Below, piece by piece: positions 33,745 to 42,945 of a DNA stretch of 64,000 nucleotides; the stretch's first letter is position 1; each line of letters opens with the position of its first letter. This DNA comes from Thermoguttaceae bacterium (GTDB lineage: Bacteria > Planctomycetota > Planctomycetia > Pirellulales > Thermoguttaceae), in assembly GCA_017407125.1 (NCBI GenBank), contig JAFQXE010000025.1:28591-92590 (forward strand). Direction: 5' to 3'. The notes below the pieces were generated by a model that saw nothing but the letters and a program-made list of their open reading frames with translations, ran no database searches and was not told where the DNA came from. Both the position numbers and the translations under genes were made by a program.

Positions 33745-34691
33745 TGTACGTTTCCGTTGGTAATTGTCATAAAGAGGTCTTCCAGCTGATTGTTTCTCAA
33801 TCGAAAATCAACAATTGGAAATCCGTCATTAATCAGTTGTCGAAGTATGGCGGCAGCGGCGGACTCGCCATCCTCGATAGTCAGTTCAACATGGTCTCCA
33901 GCAACGGCTGGATTTGTAACGCCGGGAATTTCCAGAAGTCGAACGGAAAGCTGCTTTAAACGCTGCTCCCAATCGTCTGATCGAATCAAACGAACTTCAG
34001 CTTCAATGGACGCTTTCGACCGTCGTTGGCTAATGTCGGAAATGGTTCCCGCATCAAGCAATTGGCCTTTTTCGATGAATACAACTCCGTTACAGAGTTC
34101 TCCAAGCTCTGTTAAAATATGCGAGGAGATAAGTATTGCCATTCCATTTTCCGCCAGCGCTTTGAACAGTTCCCGCATTTGAACGCGCGCTCGTGGATCG
34201 AGTCCGTTGGCAGGCTCGTCCAAAATAAGAACTTTTGGTTCGTGCACCAAAGCTCTTGCCAGACTGACTCGCTGTTTCATGCCTTTTGAAAGGGCGTTTA
34301 GCGTTTTGTCTGCAATTACATGCAGATCAGTAAAATCCATAACCTCATTGATAATTTTATTCCGGGTCGGATTTGTGATATTGTACGCTCTGGCATAGAA
34401 ATCGACATATTCCCGAACGGAAATGTCTTTGTGCATGGGAAGAGAATCTGGCATGAATCCGACCAGCTTTCGGACTTTTTCGGGATATTGAGTAACGGAA
34501 TAACCGTCGACAAGGCAATCCCCATACTGCGGTTGGTCGAGAGTTGCCAGAATACGCATGGTCGTTGTTTTACCAGCGCCGTTCGGTCCGACAAATCCAA
34601 ATATCTGTCCTTTGTCGAAACCGAAGGAAATATTGTTGACCGCTTTGGTGTGCGGAAAATATCGAACGAGATTTTTAATTTCTACAAGCAT
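33741..34691 (-). CDS. ABC transporter ATP-binding protein
   Basis: 316 residues. Walker A is G-P-N-G-A-G-K-T-T at 35-43, the signature is L-S-K-G-M-K-Q-R, and Walker B runs V-L-I-L-D-E-P-A-N-G-L-D-P. The C-terminal 80 residues form the extension common in ABC-2 exporter ATPases. It powers the permease gene that overlaps its end. It lies 163 bases after ptsI on the same strand, so it may be the tail of the PTS transcript. Confidence 0.93.
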   Translation of the reverse strand: MLVEIKNLVRYFPHTKAVNNISFGFDKGQIFGFVGPNGAGKTTTMRILATLDQPQYGDCLVDGYSVTQYPEKVRKLVGFMPDSLPMHKDISVREYVDFYARAYNITNPTRNKIINEVMDFTDLHVIADKTLNALSKGMKQRVSLARALVHEPKVLILDEPANGLDPRARVQMRELFKALAENGMAILISSHILTELGELCNGVVFIEKGQLLDAGTISDISQRRSKASIEAEVRLIRSDDWEQRLKQLSVRLLEIPGVTNPAVAGDHVELTIEDGESAAAAILRQLINDGFPIVDFRLRNNQLEDLFMTITNGNVQ

Positions 34692-34854
34692 GGGAGAAAA
34701 ATACGGCGTTCAATGTGAGAACAGAATCCCGGTTGACAAACTGAATAATAAATACGCCAGTCGATAAGCAGTCGTCTTTGAATCGGTTTGAAATCCGCGT
34801 TCTGTTTCGGTTGTTTTTATCTGTGTCTGTTTCCAACGCCAGTGGAAAACAATA

Positions 34855-36603
34855 TTATTCCTCCAGTCGATAATCCGGGAGAACGGCGGCCAGTTCTCGC
34901 TGTAACAGGGATTGGATGTCTCCAGCATTGTCGGTTCTCAGCGCTCGAAAAGCGATTTCTCTGCAACGCAGCATTTCTACTGAAGAGCAAACGCGTTTAA
35001 TATCTCTCATGGCGGCGGGCGGCATTGATAATGAACGAAGCCCCAGTCCCAGCAAGAGCATTGTCAGAGCGGGGTCGCTTGCCATTTGTCCGCACAGACA
35101 AACGGGTTTATTATGTCTGTTTGCTTCTGTAACGGTTTTCCAGATCAGTTTGATTACAGCGGGTTCACAGCCGTTAAAAAGCTGCGCGACGTCTTTGTTT
35201 GTTCTGTCTACAGCAACAGTATATTGAATCAGGTCGTTGGTTCCGATGCTGATAAAATCTACGTCTTTAAGGAATTCTTCAATCATCATAACGGTTGATG
35301 GAACTTCAACCATGATGCCCAGGGGGATTTTGTGATTGAAGGGAATGCCGCGCTCGTCAAGGTCTTCAAACGTGTCGTGAACTATCATCTTGACGCGGCG
35401 CCATTCCGTGAGCGTTGAAATCATCGGAAAGAGTATCTGAATTGGTCCGTAAGCCGACGCTCTGAGAATCGCTCGAAGCTGCGCTCTAAACATTTCCGGC
35501 ATGAACAGACTCAGACGTATAGACCTAAGCCCCAGCGCCGGGTTTCGGCCGGTGTCGGGCATGATGTCTTTGAGTATTTTGTCGGCGCCCAAATCGCAGG
35601 TTCGAATTGTAACAGGCTTGCCGCCCATTGTATCAACGATATCTTTGTATTTATGAAAATGCGTTTCCTCGTCCAGCTGCAATTCGTTTGTCAGCCAAAG
35701 AAATTCTGTACGATACAAACCAATGCCGTCAGCTCCCCGGTTAAGGCAATTTCTTGATTCAAATTCCAGTTCCATGTTTCCCAAAATTTGAATTCGAGTT
35801 CCATCTTTGGTTTCGCACGGCGTCTGATCAAGTTTGTTTAACTGCTTTTTCAGTTCGCGTTCTCTGGTATACAGCTTATGATATTGAGCAGAGATTTCCG
35901 GCGTCGGATCAATATAAATAATACCTTGATGACCGTCGACGATGACTTTCTGACCGGCCTGAACTTTGTTAAGGAATTTTCCCGTTCCCAGAACAGCGGG
36001 AATTTCAAGCGCTTCTGCGATAATTGCTGTATGCGAGCCTTTTGAACCGATTTCAGTAACGAAGGCGCGAATGCAATTTCGGTTCATATTGGACGTTTCA
36101 GACGGAGTAAGATTGTGCGCCAAAACAATCATGTCTTTGTTAATTGTCGTAAGAGTTTCTGTATTAACTCCCATGACAATTCTCATAATGCGCTTTTCCA
36201 GATCGATGATATCGTTAGCGCGCTGAGACAGATTTTCATTGGGGATTTTACGAAAAATCTCAGCATACTGCTTAAAGATTGTAGAAATGGCAAATGGCGC
36301 AGAACAACGTTCCGTTTTGATCTTTTTGAGGATTTCCTCGCGCAGAGTGGAGTCGTCCAAAATCGCCAGGTGCGCCTGGAAAATTAATCCGTAATAATCC
36401 CCCAGTTCTTTTGTAACATTAGCAATATTTGTAGAGATTTCCTGCTTTGCCTGATCAAAGGCGTCTTCGTAACGTTTAATTTCATCGTTGACGTCTTGAG
36501 GCCGAATAGACGATTGTCGGATTCTGAACCCCTCGTCGTCGATGACAAGGGCTTCTCCAAATGCAATGCCGGGCGATACAGGAATTCCTTTGAGCGTTAT
36601 CAT
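34855..36603 (-). CDS. ptsI: PTS enzyme I (PEP-protein phosphotransferase)
   Basis: 582 residues, normal for EI. The phosphorylated His191 is in G-S-K-G-S-H-T-A-I; the PEP-binding domain has GADGIGLYRTEFLW near 285, DLGADK near 328 and P-V-C-L-C-G-Q-M-A near 500 with the active-site cysteine. EI moves phosphate from PEP to HPr, encoded 223 bases upstream. No sugar-specific EIIB/EIIC gene is in the window, which points to a regulatory relay rather than sugar uptake. Confidence 0.95.
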   Translation of the reverse strand: MITLKGIPVSPGIAFGEALVIDDEGFRIRQSSIRPQDVNDEIKRYEDAFDQAKQEISTNIANVTKELGDYYGLIFQAHLAILDDSTLREEILKKIKTERCSAPFAISTIFKQYAEIFRKIPNENLSQRANDIIDLEKRIMRIVMGVNTETLTTINKDMIVLAHNLTPSETSNMNRNCIRAFVTEIGSKGSHTAIIAEALEIPAVLGTGKFLNKVQAGQKVIVDGHQGIIYIDPTPEISAQYHKLYTRERELKKQLNKLDQTPCETKDGTRIQILGNMELEFESRNCLNRGADGIGLYRTEFLWLTNELQLDEETHFHKYKDIVDTMGGKPVTIRTCDLGADKILKDIMPDTGRNPALGLRSIRLSLFMPEMFRAQLRAILRASAYGPIQILFPMISTLTEWRRVKMIVHDTFEDLDERGIPFNHKIPLGIMVEVPSTVMMIEEFLKDVDFISIGTNDLIQYTVAVDRTNKDVAQLFNGCEPAVIKLIWKTVTEANRHNKPVCLCGQMASDPALTMLLLGLGLRSLSMPPAAMRDIKRVCSSVEMLRCREIAFRALRTDNAGDIQSLLQRELAAVLPDYRLEE

Positions 36604-36662
36604 TAAATTTTACATTTGACGCTCATTGAAAGAGCAGATCATAAAGCGTTTATAAAACGGCG

Positions 36663-36735
36663 AGGCGTAACAGTTTTAGTATAAAAACGCCTATAATCCC
36701 TGAAAGACCGTTTGAGGAGACGTAATTCAGGGATT
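36663..36735 (-). promoter_or_regulatory. Hairpins between ptsH and ptsI
   Basis: AATCCCTGAA (36695-36704) pairs perfectly with TTCAGGGATT (36726-36735). AGGCGT (36663-36668) pairs with ACGCCT (36687-36692). On the minus strand both lie in the ptsI leader and could modulate EI level relative to HPr. Confidence 0.4.
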
Positions 36736-36826
36736 TGGCAGTAATGATTAACGTTACACCCCTAACCGGGAACATTTGTCCTGGAATCGAAAACCGTTTT
36801 TAACGTCGACCGCGTTATATAGACGA

Positions 36827-37081
36827 TTAAACGTTGTTCTCAAAAAGGGCGCAGATGCCATTAAGAGCTTCTGACGCCTGTTCGCCCTGAGCGTCAATCG
36901 TGAGCGTAACGCCAGGTACAGCTCCCAACGTCAGAACCTGCAATACGTCGCGGGCGCTGACGGTTTCCGTATTTTTGGTAATGGTTACAGTAGCGTTGTA
37001 CTTTTTAGCGCATTCACTTATCATCAGCGCAACGCGCATGTGCAATCCTTCCGGATTGGCGACCGTTACGAGTCGATTCAT
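36827..37081 (-). CDS. ptsH: HPr phosphocarrier with Asp at the Ser46 position
   Basis: 84 residues. The phosphate-accepting His14 is in E-G-L-H-M-R, preceded by N-P as usual. Where HPr kinase substrates carry Ser46 (S-x-x-S-I), this protein has S-A-R-D-V with Asp45, so HPr kinase could not phosphorylate it. The rest (L-Q-V-L-T-L-G-A-V-P-G) is standard. It passes phosphate from EI to the EIIA protein encoded 143 bases upstream. Confidence 0.92.
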   Translation of the reverse strand: MNRLVTVANPEGLHMRVALMISECAKKYNATVTITKNTETVSARDVLQVLTLGAVPGVTLTIDAQGEQASEALNGICALFENNV

Positions 37082-37223
37082 ATGGTTATTGATTAGTTGG
37101 TTGCGTGCAATGTAAAGTTATGACAGATTTTATTCAGACGTAAATAGTCAGGATGCGGCTAAAAGGGACTGCCTGATAAAACCTGTCGATAAAACTTTCA
37201 CGTGACTCCAAGAGTCAAACGGA

Positions 37224-37697
37224 TTACTCAAATTGATTGTTGTCTGCTTCCGTAATTAATTGCAGGATATCCTGGCTGGAACGAGCCTGTTTGAGGAATC
37301 TGCAGAAAGTATCGTTACGAAGCTGACGAGCAATGAGTTCCAGAGCGCGCAAGTGCCGCGCCGGTTCATTTGGCGGGGAAATGAGCAGGAACATTACGTA
37401 AACCGGCTCGCCGTCAAGGCTGTCAAATTCGACGCCTTTGTTGCTCACTGCAACGGTGCCGACCAATTCTTGAACGCACGGATGCTTGGTGTGAGGAACT
37501 GCAATGCCGCGACCAATGCCTGTACTTCCCAACTCTTCGCGTTTGATAATCGCGCGAACAAGACTTTCATAATCGTCTTCGGGCAATTTACCCGCATCAA
37601 CCAAAGAATGCGCCATCTCTCGAATAGCTTCTTCTTTAGTCGTCGCTTGAAGATTGGGATTAATCGAATCTACTACGATAAATTCATCAAACCTCAT
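37224..37697 (-). CDS. ptsN: PTS EIIA of the fructose/nitrogen type
   Basis: 157 residues. The active His69 is in G-I-A-V-P-H-T-K, and L-G-S-T-G-I-G just before it matches EIIA-Ntr/Fru. L-I-S-P-P-N-E-P-A-R-H-L is the usual helix start. A stand-alone EIIA next to hpf recalls the hpf-ptsN arrangement of the nitrogen PTS, where the phosphorylation state regulates transport and stress genes. AAGGAG nine bases before the ATG supports the start. A 13-bp hairpin lies in its leader. Confidence 0.9.
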   Translation of the reverse strand: MRFDEFIVVDSINPNLQATTKEEAIREMAHSLVDAGKLPEDDYESLVRAIIKREELGSTGIGRGIAVPHTKHPCVQELVGTVAVSNKGVEFDSLDGEPVYVMFLLISPPNEPARHLRALELIARQLRNDTFCRFLKQARSSQDILQLITEADNNQFE

Positions 37698-37729
37698 TTG
37701 CGAGGACTCCTTGTAAAAAAGGTATAAAT

Positions 37730-37758
37730 GCGGCGAGAAAAACAGTTTTTCTCACCGC
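37730..37758 (-). promoter_or_regulatory. Stable hairpin in the ptsN leader
   Basis: GCGG and GAGAAAAA (37730-37742, one mismatch) pair with TTTTTCTC and CCGC (37746-37758), loop of three. On the minus strand it is followed by ATTTATACCTTTTTT, so it may work as an attenuator between hpf and ptsN. The rest of the 305-base gap shows no gene. Confidence 0.45.
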
Positions 37759-38002
37759 GAATAAATCTCAAGTAAAACGACATGTGGCTATAATATAGCA
37801 AATTCACATTAAATTTAAATGGAGGAGGCGTCAAAAAAATAAAACTTCTCGACATTTTCCTCGAATTTTTTCGTTATAACCTGAATTTATACAAAATCCT
37901 CTGACACAAATGATGGTTTAGAACTCAAATAGCGTGTCGGGAATTTGCGTACACATTGTTTTAATACGATATGTAAAATGGCAGTTTTTAATGCTGCTCA
38001 GT

Positions 38003-38305
38003 TTATTTTTTAATATTGGTGAGCTTCTTTTCCTTCGCTTTGCGAAGTTGCTGTTCCAGTTTGTCCAGCGCCGAATCCATGGCAGTAAGGAGCTCCATAT
38101 TTTCGATTGTTGCCAAGGCGTCTGCGCCGTTTTTCTGTTTGACCGTAACGCTCAAGTTGGGCTTCTCCCGATTGGCGAGGTCAATCAGGATGTCAATGCC
38201 AGTAACGGTGTCGAAATTACGACTGAGCTTTTCGACCTTTGACTCCAAATGAGCCTGGGTCTGCTCGCTGACGCTACCATGTCGCGTGGAAATTGTTACG
38301 TTCAT
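38003..38305 (-). CDS. hpf: Ribosome hibernation promoting factor, short form
   Basis: 100 residues from ATG 38305 (MNVTISTRHGSV); the frame could begin at a GTG six bases earlier, but that codon overlaps the ribosome site GGAAGG. The fold of sigma-54 modulation/RaiA proteins is seen in H-L-E-S-K-V-E-K-L-S-R near 22 and the C-terminal A-M-D-S-A-L-D-K-L-E-Q-Q-L-R-K helix. It binds the 30S subunit and stabilises idle ribosomes. No C-terminal dimerisation domain is present. First gene of the minus-strand run with ptsN, ptsH and ptsI. Confidence 0.9.
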   Translation of the reverse strand: MNVTISTRHGSVSEQTQAHLESKVEKLSRNFDTVTGIDILIDLANREKPNLSVTVKQKNGADALATIENMELLTAMDSALDKLEQQLRKAKEKKLTNIKK

Positions 38306-38668
38306 GTGCACCTTCCTTTTCTGTTAGTCGCAGGTATTGGGAAACGTCTGATTTATCAGGCGGACGCCGTCAATCAAATCGCTCCCGGCGACATAACGAA
38401 ATAAAACCAATTGAAAAAACAGGATAAGTAACTGAAACTTCTTGAATTATACGCATTATTAGCGTTCCATTTATATCTTAATAATAATCAATATTAAAAA
38501 GAAAATCAAGCGCTTAATAAAGTGATTTTTCTTTATTTTTTCAAAAAAAACTTTTTAGGGATATTGTTAGGCAAAATATATCGATTATAGGTTCTGAATT
38601 ATTCTTATCTACAATAAGAATAATGGCTTATAGTTTTATTACGAATCGCGTTTCCAAAATGTTTGAAT
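38306..38668. other. AT-rich spacer between hpf and miaA
   Basis: Holds no gene. A minus-strand TATAAT at 38446-38451 could be the hpf promoter, with a leader of about 135 bases. A perfect 11-bp palindrome (ATTATTCTTAT 38598-38608 with ATAAGAATAAT 38614-38624) lies after the miaA stop, without a T-run. Confidence 0.45.
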
Positions 38669-39580
38669 TTACGTCATAATTGACCTGAAACTTTGCGGAT
38701 CGTTGATAATTCTGCACTCGGACAGTCCTCTGAACCAGGTCATCTGCCGTTTAGCCAGTTGGCGGGTATGAAGAACGATTTCTTCCCTAAGTTCTGACAA
38801 GGGAACGATTTCGCCGTTGGCAATCCATTCAATCGGCTCTCGATAACCGACCGCCTGCGAGGCGGTTCTGGATAAGGGCGAGTCAAACCGGATAAGTCTC
38901 CGCACTTCGTCAATTAGCCCTGCGGCAAGCATGGCGTCAACCCGAACCGCGATGCGAGCGTCCAGTTCCGGTTTGGGGACTTCCAAAGCGTAGACGCGGC
39001 ATTCTTCCTGCGGCACAGGCTTGTCGTGCTCTTTTTGCCATTGAGAAATGGGTTTGCCAGTTAGCCGGTAAACCTCAATGGCTCTGATAACTCGTCGAGC
39101 GTCGTTGACGTGCAGTTTTGCCGCTGCGACTGGGTCGATTTCTTCTAACATGGCGTGAAGGCGCTCCAGTCCATCGGAATCGATAACGGCTTGCAGTTCC
39201 TGGCGAATTGACCAGTCCGCCCCAGGACCATCGAACAGACCGCGCAGCAAGGCTTTTAAGTACAGCGGCGTCCCTCCAACGAACAAAGGGACTTTGCCTC
39301 TGGAGAGAATGTCCTGAACGCAGGTTTCAGCCGCCTCGCAGTATTGAGCGACCGAGAATTCTTCGCTGGGGTTGGCGATGTCCAGAAGATGGTGCGGGAC
39401 GGCGGCGCGCTGTTCCGGCGAGGGCTTGGCGGTTCCGATGTCCATGCGTCTGTATATCGCGGCTGAGTCCATCGACAGGATTTCAGCGTTATGTTCTAAC
39501 GCCCAATCGATTGCCAAATCAGACTTTCCCGACGCCGTCGGACCTGTCAAAAACCAGCAGTATTTCGCAAAGTTGAACAT
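38669..39580 (-). CDS. miaA: tRNA dimethylallyltransferase
   Basis: 303 residues. P-loop G-P-T-A-S-G-K-S at 13-20, then S-M-D-S-A-A-I-Y-R-R-M-D-I-G-T-A-K (near 34), V-G-G-T-P-L-Y near 102 and N-D-A-R-R-V-I-R-A-I-E-V-Y near 163, all MiaA signatures. It adds the dimethylallyl group to A37 of tRNAs reading U-starting codons. It follows the methyltransferase gene by 21 bases on the same strand, so the two may be co-transcribed. Confidence 0.95.
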   Translation of the reverse strand: MFNFAKYCWFLTGPTASGKSDLAIDWALEHNAEILSMDSAAIYRRMDIGTAKPSPEQRAAVPHHLLDIANPSEEFSVAQYCEAAETCVQDILSRGKVPLFVGGTPLYLKALLRGLFDGPGADWSIRQELQAVIDSDGLERLHAMLEEIDPVAAAKLHVNDARRVIRAIEVYRLTGKPISQWQKEHDKPVPQEECRVYALEVPKPELDARIAVRVDAMLAAGLIDEVRRLIRFDSPLSRTASQAVGYREPIEWIANGEIVPLSELREEIVLHTRQLAKRQMTWFRGLSECRIINDPQSFRSIMT

Positions 39581-39601
39581 GAAGATAAGTGTAGGGAGTT
39601 A

Positions 39602-42220
39602 TTAACTTTGGATCGGGCGTGAGGATGGAACTGAAATGACAACAGAGCTTTCGTCTCCGGCGGGGGAAACGATTTTTATCGCAATGGAGCGATTTGAATT
39701 GCTGATAACGTCGGAAACGGAACTGGTCAGCGCGTCCCATTCCGTTTGATTGAGGCGCTGAGCGTTCGCTTTGCTGTTCCAGCGTCGATAGGGATTCAAG
39801 CTGGCGTCCGGATAGCGCGCCTGACAAACGCAAAACTCGCGTCCATTATAATTTGTATCGATAAACCAGGCCGCGACGCTTTCCGGCGGCTGGATTTCCT
39901 CTGTTTGGACGAGCGGATTGTACATCCGGACGCCTTTCAATTCAAGTTGAAAATCCGTATCGGAAACAGGATTGACGCTCACAATGGGCGCTCCATATAA
40001 AACGAAGCTGGCATTGGATTTGTTATAACTCAATTCGGTGGAGAGGTGCATTTCCGGATTGATTTTAACCGGATAAACTTTCACGGGGAGCGATTGCAGG
40101 AATTCCAATTCCATAAGCGCAAAATTGAAAGCAAATACAAACAGCGCGTCCTTCTGTCTTTCATGCGCCTCATTTGCCGCCTGAGCCAGAACGAATGGCG
40201 ACAGGGATTCAAATTCATTTGCAAACAAAAGACCAGCTGATACTTCTTTTTGATTGACAGTAAAAACGCCTTCAGCAAAAAGGTTTTGAGATTTTAGAAT
40301 ATTCAGAAAATGAAGTTCAACGCGTTGTTTCTTTCCGTACAAAGCAATTCCAGAAAGAATCAGACGTTCCAAAAGGTATTTGGCATATCTTTTCTGTTTT
40401 GCCGTTTTCTTCAAAGGCTTTGCTTTTTTGGGGAATGTGTCAAAGTAAAGACTTTCTATTGTAAATGGGCTTGAACATCGAGAACGCTTGGAATTTTCAA
40501 ACGGCTGGTCGAAGAGAGGTTCTGATTCAGAATTCTCTGCAATGGCTGCTTCAATTTCCTTCTGACGGCGAGCGAATACCTGCCAGTAACGTTTGAGCGT
40601 TTGAGCAAACTCTGGAATTTCAGCTTGCAATTTTGTAACGGATGCGTCTGAAAGATGAGGAATCTCCCAGTCTTTCCAGTTGCAGCCAGAAAGAGCGTTT
40701 AACTTTGTAATGAGCCCTTGTAATTCAGGCTGATATTTATTCCAGATGGAGTCAATTCGTTTGTTCGTTCCTGTTGATTTAACGGTAATATGAGGGGCTT
40801 TTTGATATACAAAACCGCAAGCCGGATTATCTGATTGAGATTCAATCTGATAATACGGATATTTCCCGCCCAAAAGTCGAGCGGTTGCGATAGCGACAGC
40901 GCATCGCGAGGTATCAATGCCAATCCAGCGGCGTCCCCAGCGTTCCGCCTCAAACGCCGTTACGCCAGAACCGCAAGCCGGGTCTAAAACCAGATCGCCA
41001 GGGTCTGTTGACATGAGCAGACATCGCTGAACGACAAGCGGGTTGGTTTGAACGGCGTATCGCTTATCGTACGAAAAACCGGCAGCTCCAGTATCGTTCC
41101 AAAAAGAGTTAAGAGGAATGTAAGGAAAGTCGTCCAGATATCGCACGTATCGCAGATTTTTTCCAATGGCTTCGATTCGATTTGCCTTTTTAAGCCGTTC
41201 CATGCCCTCTGGATACTGAGCTGTCCAGATTCGACTTCCTGCTGGATGGTATGTTTGCCCTTGAAATTCAACGGGCTGAGATTTGTTTTGAACCCCCTGG
41301 CTGTCCATGGCCCCGGGCAGATAAATCCTCGCTCCTTTGGGAATCGGCTGTTTGCCAGTTCGTTCATCCGGCGTCATAGGGCGGCGGGAAAAATCTGGAA
41401 GCTCTATATACCGATAATTTCCGTGTTCGTCCCCGGTAAGCGGGTCTTTGGGACGGAATAATGGATGGTACTTCAAAACGCGTTTGTCTTTCGCATACCA
41501 GAGTATATTGTCTCCAACGCGGCTGATTGCACGGGTGGGAAATCCGCTCGACGTTCGATAATTGATGGTTGTAACAAAATTGTCTGAACCAAAAATCTCA
41601 TCCAGAATCAGACGAACGCGATGAACGTTTTCTTCGCCCATTTGAACAAAAACCGAACCTGAGTCGGCGAGCAATTCCCGTATTAGCGTCAACCGATCTT
41701 GGAGGAAGGTTAAATAACCGGAAATTCCGAGATCCCATGTGTCCCAATACGCCTGAAACTCCGAGAAAGACTCGTTACACGGTTCTGTTGATGAATCCTG
41801 CTTGCGGCTGTTTGTCAGTTTAATGGATTTATTAAAATTTATCCCGTATGGCGGGTCAAAGTATACCGCCTGCACTTTTCCCTTCAATTCGTCACGTTTT
41901 AACAATGAAGCCATAACCAGAAGAGAATCGCCAAGAATCAAACGATTGTTCCAGTTATCAGAATGAACGTAAGAACTGATGCAGGGTTTAGAAAATGACG
42001 AATCGTCAAACAGGGTTGGCTGAACCGATTTACGCGGTTTGGGTTCGGTTTTAGAAAGAAGCTTTTGCGCCTGACGATCCGGATAAAGACGTTCGTGAAC
42101 GCAGAGGTTATGAACGTCAACTATTAAGTTGTCGCCTGAAACGCAGTTTTTAGTATCCCAGAGCATAACCGGTTTTACACCGGTTGGACGCGGCAAGATA
42201 ATAGAATCGTTTGAATTCAT
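39602..42220 (-). CDS. Large solitary DNA methyltransferase, type III Mod-like
   Basis: 872 residues. The catalytic motif D-P-P-Y-G is at 122-126 and the SAM-binding motif D-P-A-C-G-S-G at 413-419, the IV-then-I order of beta-class amino-methyltransferases; between them lies a 290-residue part with ISGYLTFLQDRL and M-G-E-E-N-V-H typical of N6-adenine Mod subunits. The C-terminal 370 residues are unassigned. No restriction or helicase gene is adjacent: miaA follows and a small secreted protein precedes. It may be an orphan epigenetic enzyme or a relic of a system whose nuclease is lost. Confidence 0.85.
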   Translation of the reverse strand: MNSNDSIILPRPTGVKPVMLWDTKNCVSGDNLIVDVHNLCVHERLYPDRQAQKLLSKTEPKPRKSVQPTLFDDSSFSKPCISSYVHSDNWNNRLILGDSLLVMASLLKRDELKGKVQAVYFDPPYGINFNKSIKLTNSRKQDSSTEPCNESFSEFQAYWDTWDLGISGYLTFLQDRLTLIRELLADSGSVFVQMGEENVHRVRLILDEIFGSDNFVTTINYRTSSGFPTRAISRVGDNILWYAKDKRVLKYHPLFRPKDPLTGDEHGNYRYIELPDFSRRPMTPDERTGKQPIPKGARIYLPGAMDSQGVQNKSQPVEFQGQTYHPAGSRIWTAQYPEGMERLKKANRIEAIGKNLRYVRYLDDFPYIPLNSFWNDTGAAGFSYDKRYAVQTNPLVVQRCLLMSTDPGDLVLDPACGSGVTAFEAERWGRRWIGIDTSRCAVAIATARLLGGKYPYYQIESQSDNPACGFVYQKAPHITVKSTGTNKRIDSIWNKYQPELQGLITKLNALSGCNWKDWEIPHLSDASVTKLQAEIPEFAQTLKRYWQVFARRQKEIEAAIAENSESEPLFDQPFENSKRSRCSSPFTIESLYFDTFPKKAKPLKKTAKQKRYAKYLLERLILSGIALYGKKQRVELHFLNILKSQNLFAEGVFTVNQKEVSAGLLFANEFESLSPFVLAQAANEAHERQKDALFVFAFNFALMELEFLQSLPVKVYPVKINPEMHLSTELSYNKSNASFVLYGAPIVSVNPVSDTDFQLELKGVRMYNPLVQTEEIQPPESVAAWFIDTNYNGREFCVCQARYPDASLNPYRRWNSKANAQRLNQTEWDALTSSVSDVISNSNRSIAIKIVSPAGDESSVVISVPSSRPIQS

Positions 42221-42235
42221 TTAAATTCGAATTCT

Positions 42236-42796
42236 TTATTTAAGAGGATCTTTGATGTTTCCCAGAACCGCGGCGTTCTTTGTTCGGCGGCCTGTCAGAA
42301 CCAACGGCTCGTCGGTTGTATTGGCGGACCTTGTGCGCTTGCGAACTGAAACCTGATTTGGATTGGCGGTTTTTCGCTGCGGCTGCATATCTGCGTATCG
42401 GAACGGAATGGTTTTATTTCCGTTAACGATAGCAGGACCGCCCGCGCCATTGGAAATGGCGGCAGCTCCAGCGTTGAGCGCGGCTTCGTCCATTGCTTCA
42501 AAATCGTGAATGTAAGTATGAACGCTAAAAGAGGAGGCAGACGTCTGATTGCCAATCGAACGATTTTTAAACGGCAGCAGCGGCGCCCCGGATTCTGTTC
42601 TGCCGGAAGACGATCGTTTGATTCCGCCCATATAAACCCCGCCGCGGTCCGGTACAGATACTGTTGTATTAACGGTATTGTATCCGAACGTCGGAAGCTG
42701 AACCGCGCTGGCAGGAGCGTTTTGCGCCAAGACTGTAGAGCAACTGACGGAAAACATCGCTAAAACGGTAATTGTAATCAGCAGTCGAGTATTCAT
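42236..42796 (-). CDS. Small secreted protein of unknown function
   Basis: 186 residues. Signal peptide MNTRLLITITVLAMFSV to about V-L-A-Q (residue 25). The mature part is rich in Asn, Ala and Ser, with Y-N-T-V-N-T-T-V-S-V near 40 and S-F-S-V-H-T-Y-I-H-D-F near 92, and ends basic. No cysteine after the signal region and no recognised domain. It ends 15 bases before the methyltransferase start on the same strand. Confidence 0.55.
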   Translation of the reverse strand: MNTRLLITITVLAMFSVSCSTVLAQNAPASAVQLPTFGYNTVNTTVSVPDRGGVYMGGIKRSSSGRTESGAPLLPFKNRSIGNQTSASSFSVHTYIHDFEAMDEAALNAGAAAISNGAGGPAIVNGNKTIPFRYADMQPQRKTANPNQVSVRKRTRSANTTDEPLVLTGRRTKNAAVLGNIKDPLK

Positions 42797-42873
42797 TGTA
42801 AATGCCGTTTGTAACCTGGGGGATTAGTAAAACAATAAAAACAGAACAGCAGAAATAACTTTTAATGGCAAAA

Positions 42874-42907
42874 ACCGCGGGATTCGGTCAAAGCTGAATC
42901 CCGCGGT
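42874..42907 (-). terminator. Terminator of the 826-residue secreted protein gene
   Basis: ACCGCGGGATTC (42874-42885) pairs perfectly with GAATCCCGCGGT (42896-42907), loop of ten, followed on the minus strand by TTTTGCC. It lies 39 bases after the stop of 42946-45426. Confidence 0.8.
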
Positions 42908-42945
42908 AATGTTACAGATTACGAAAGTTTAGGTGAGCAAGAGTA

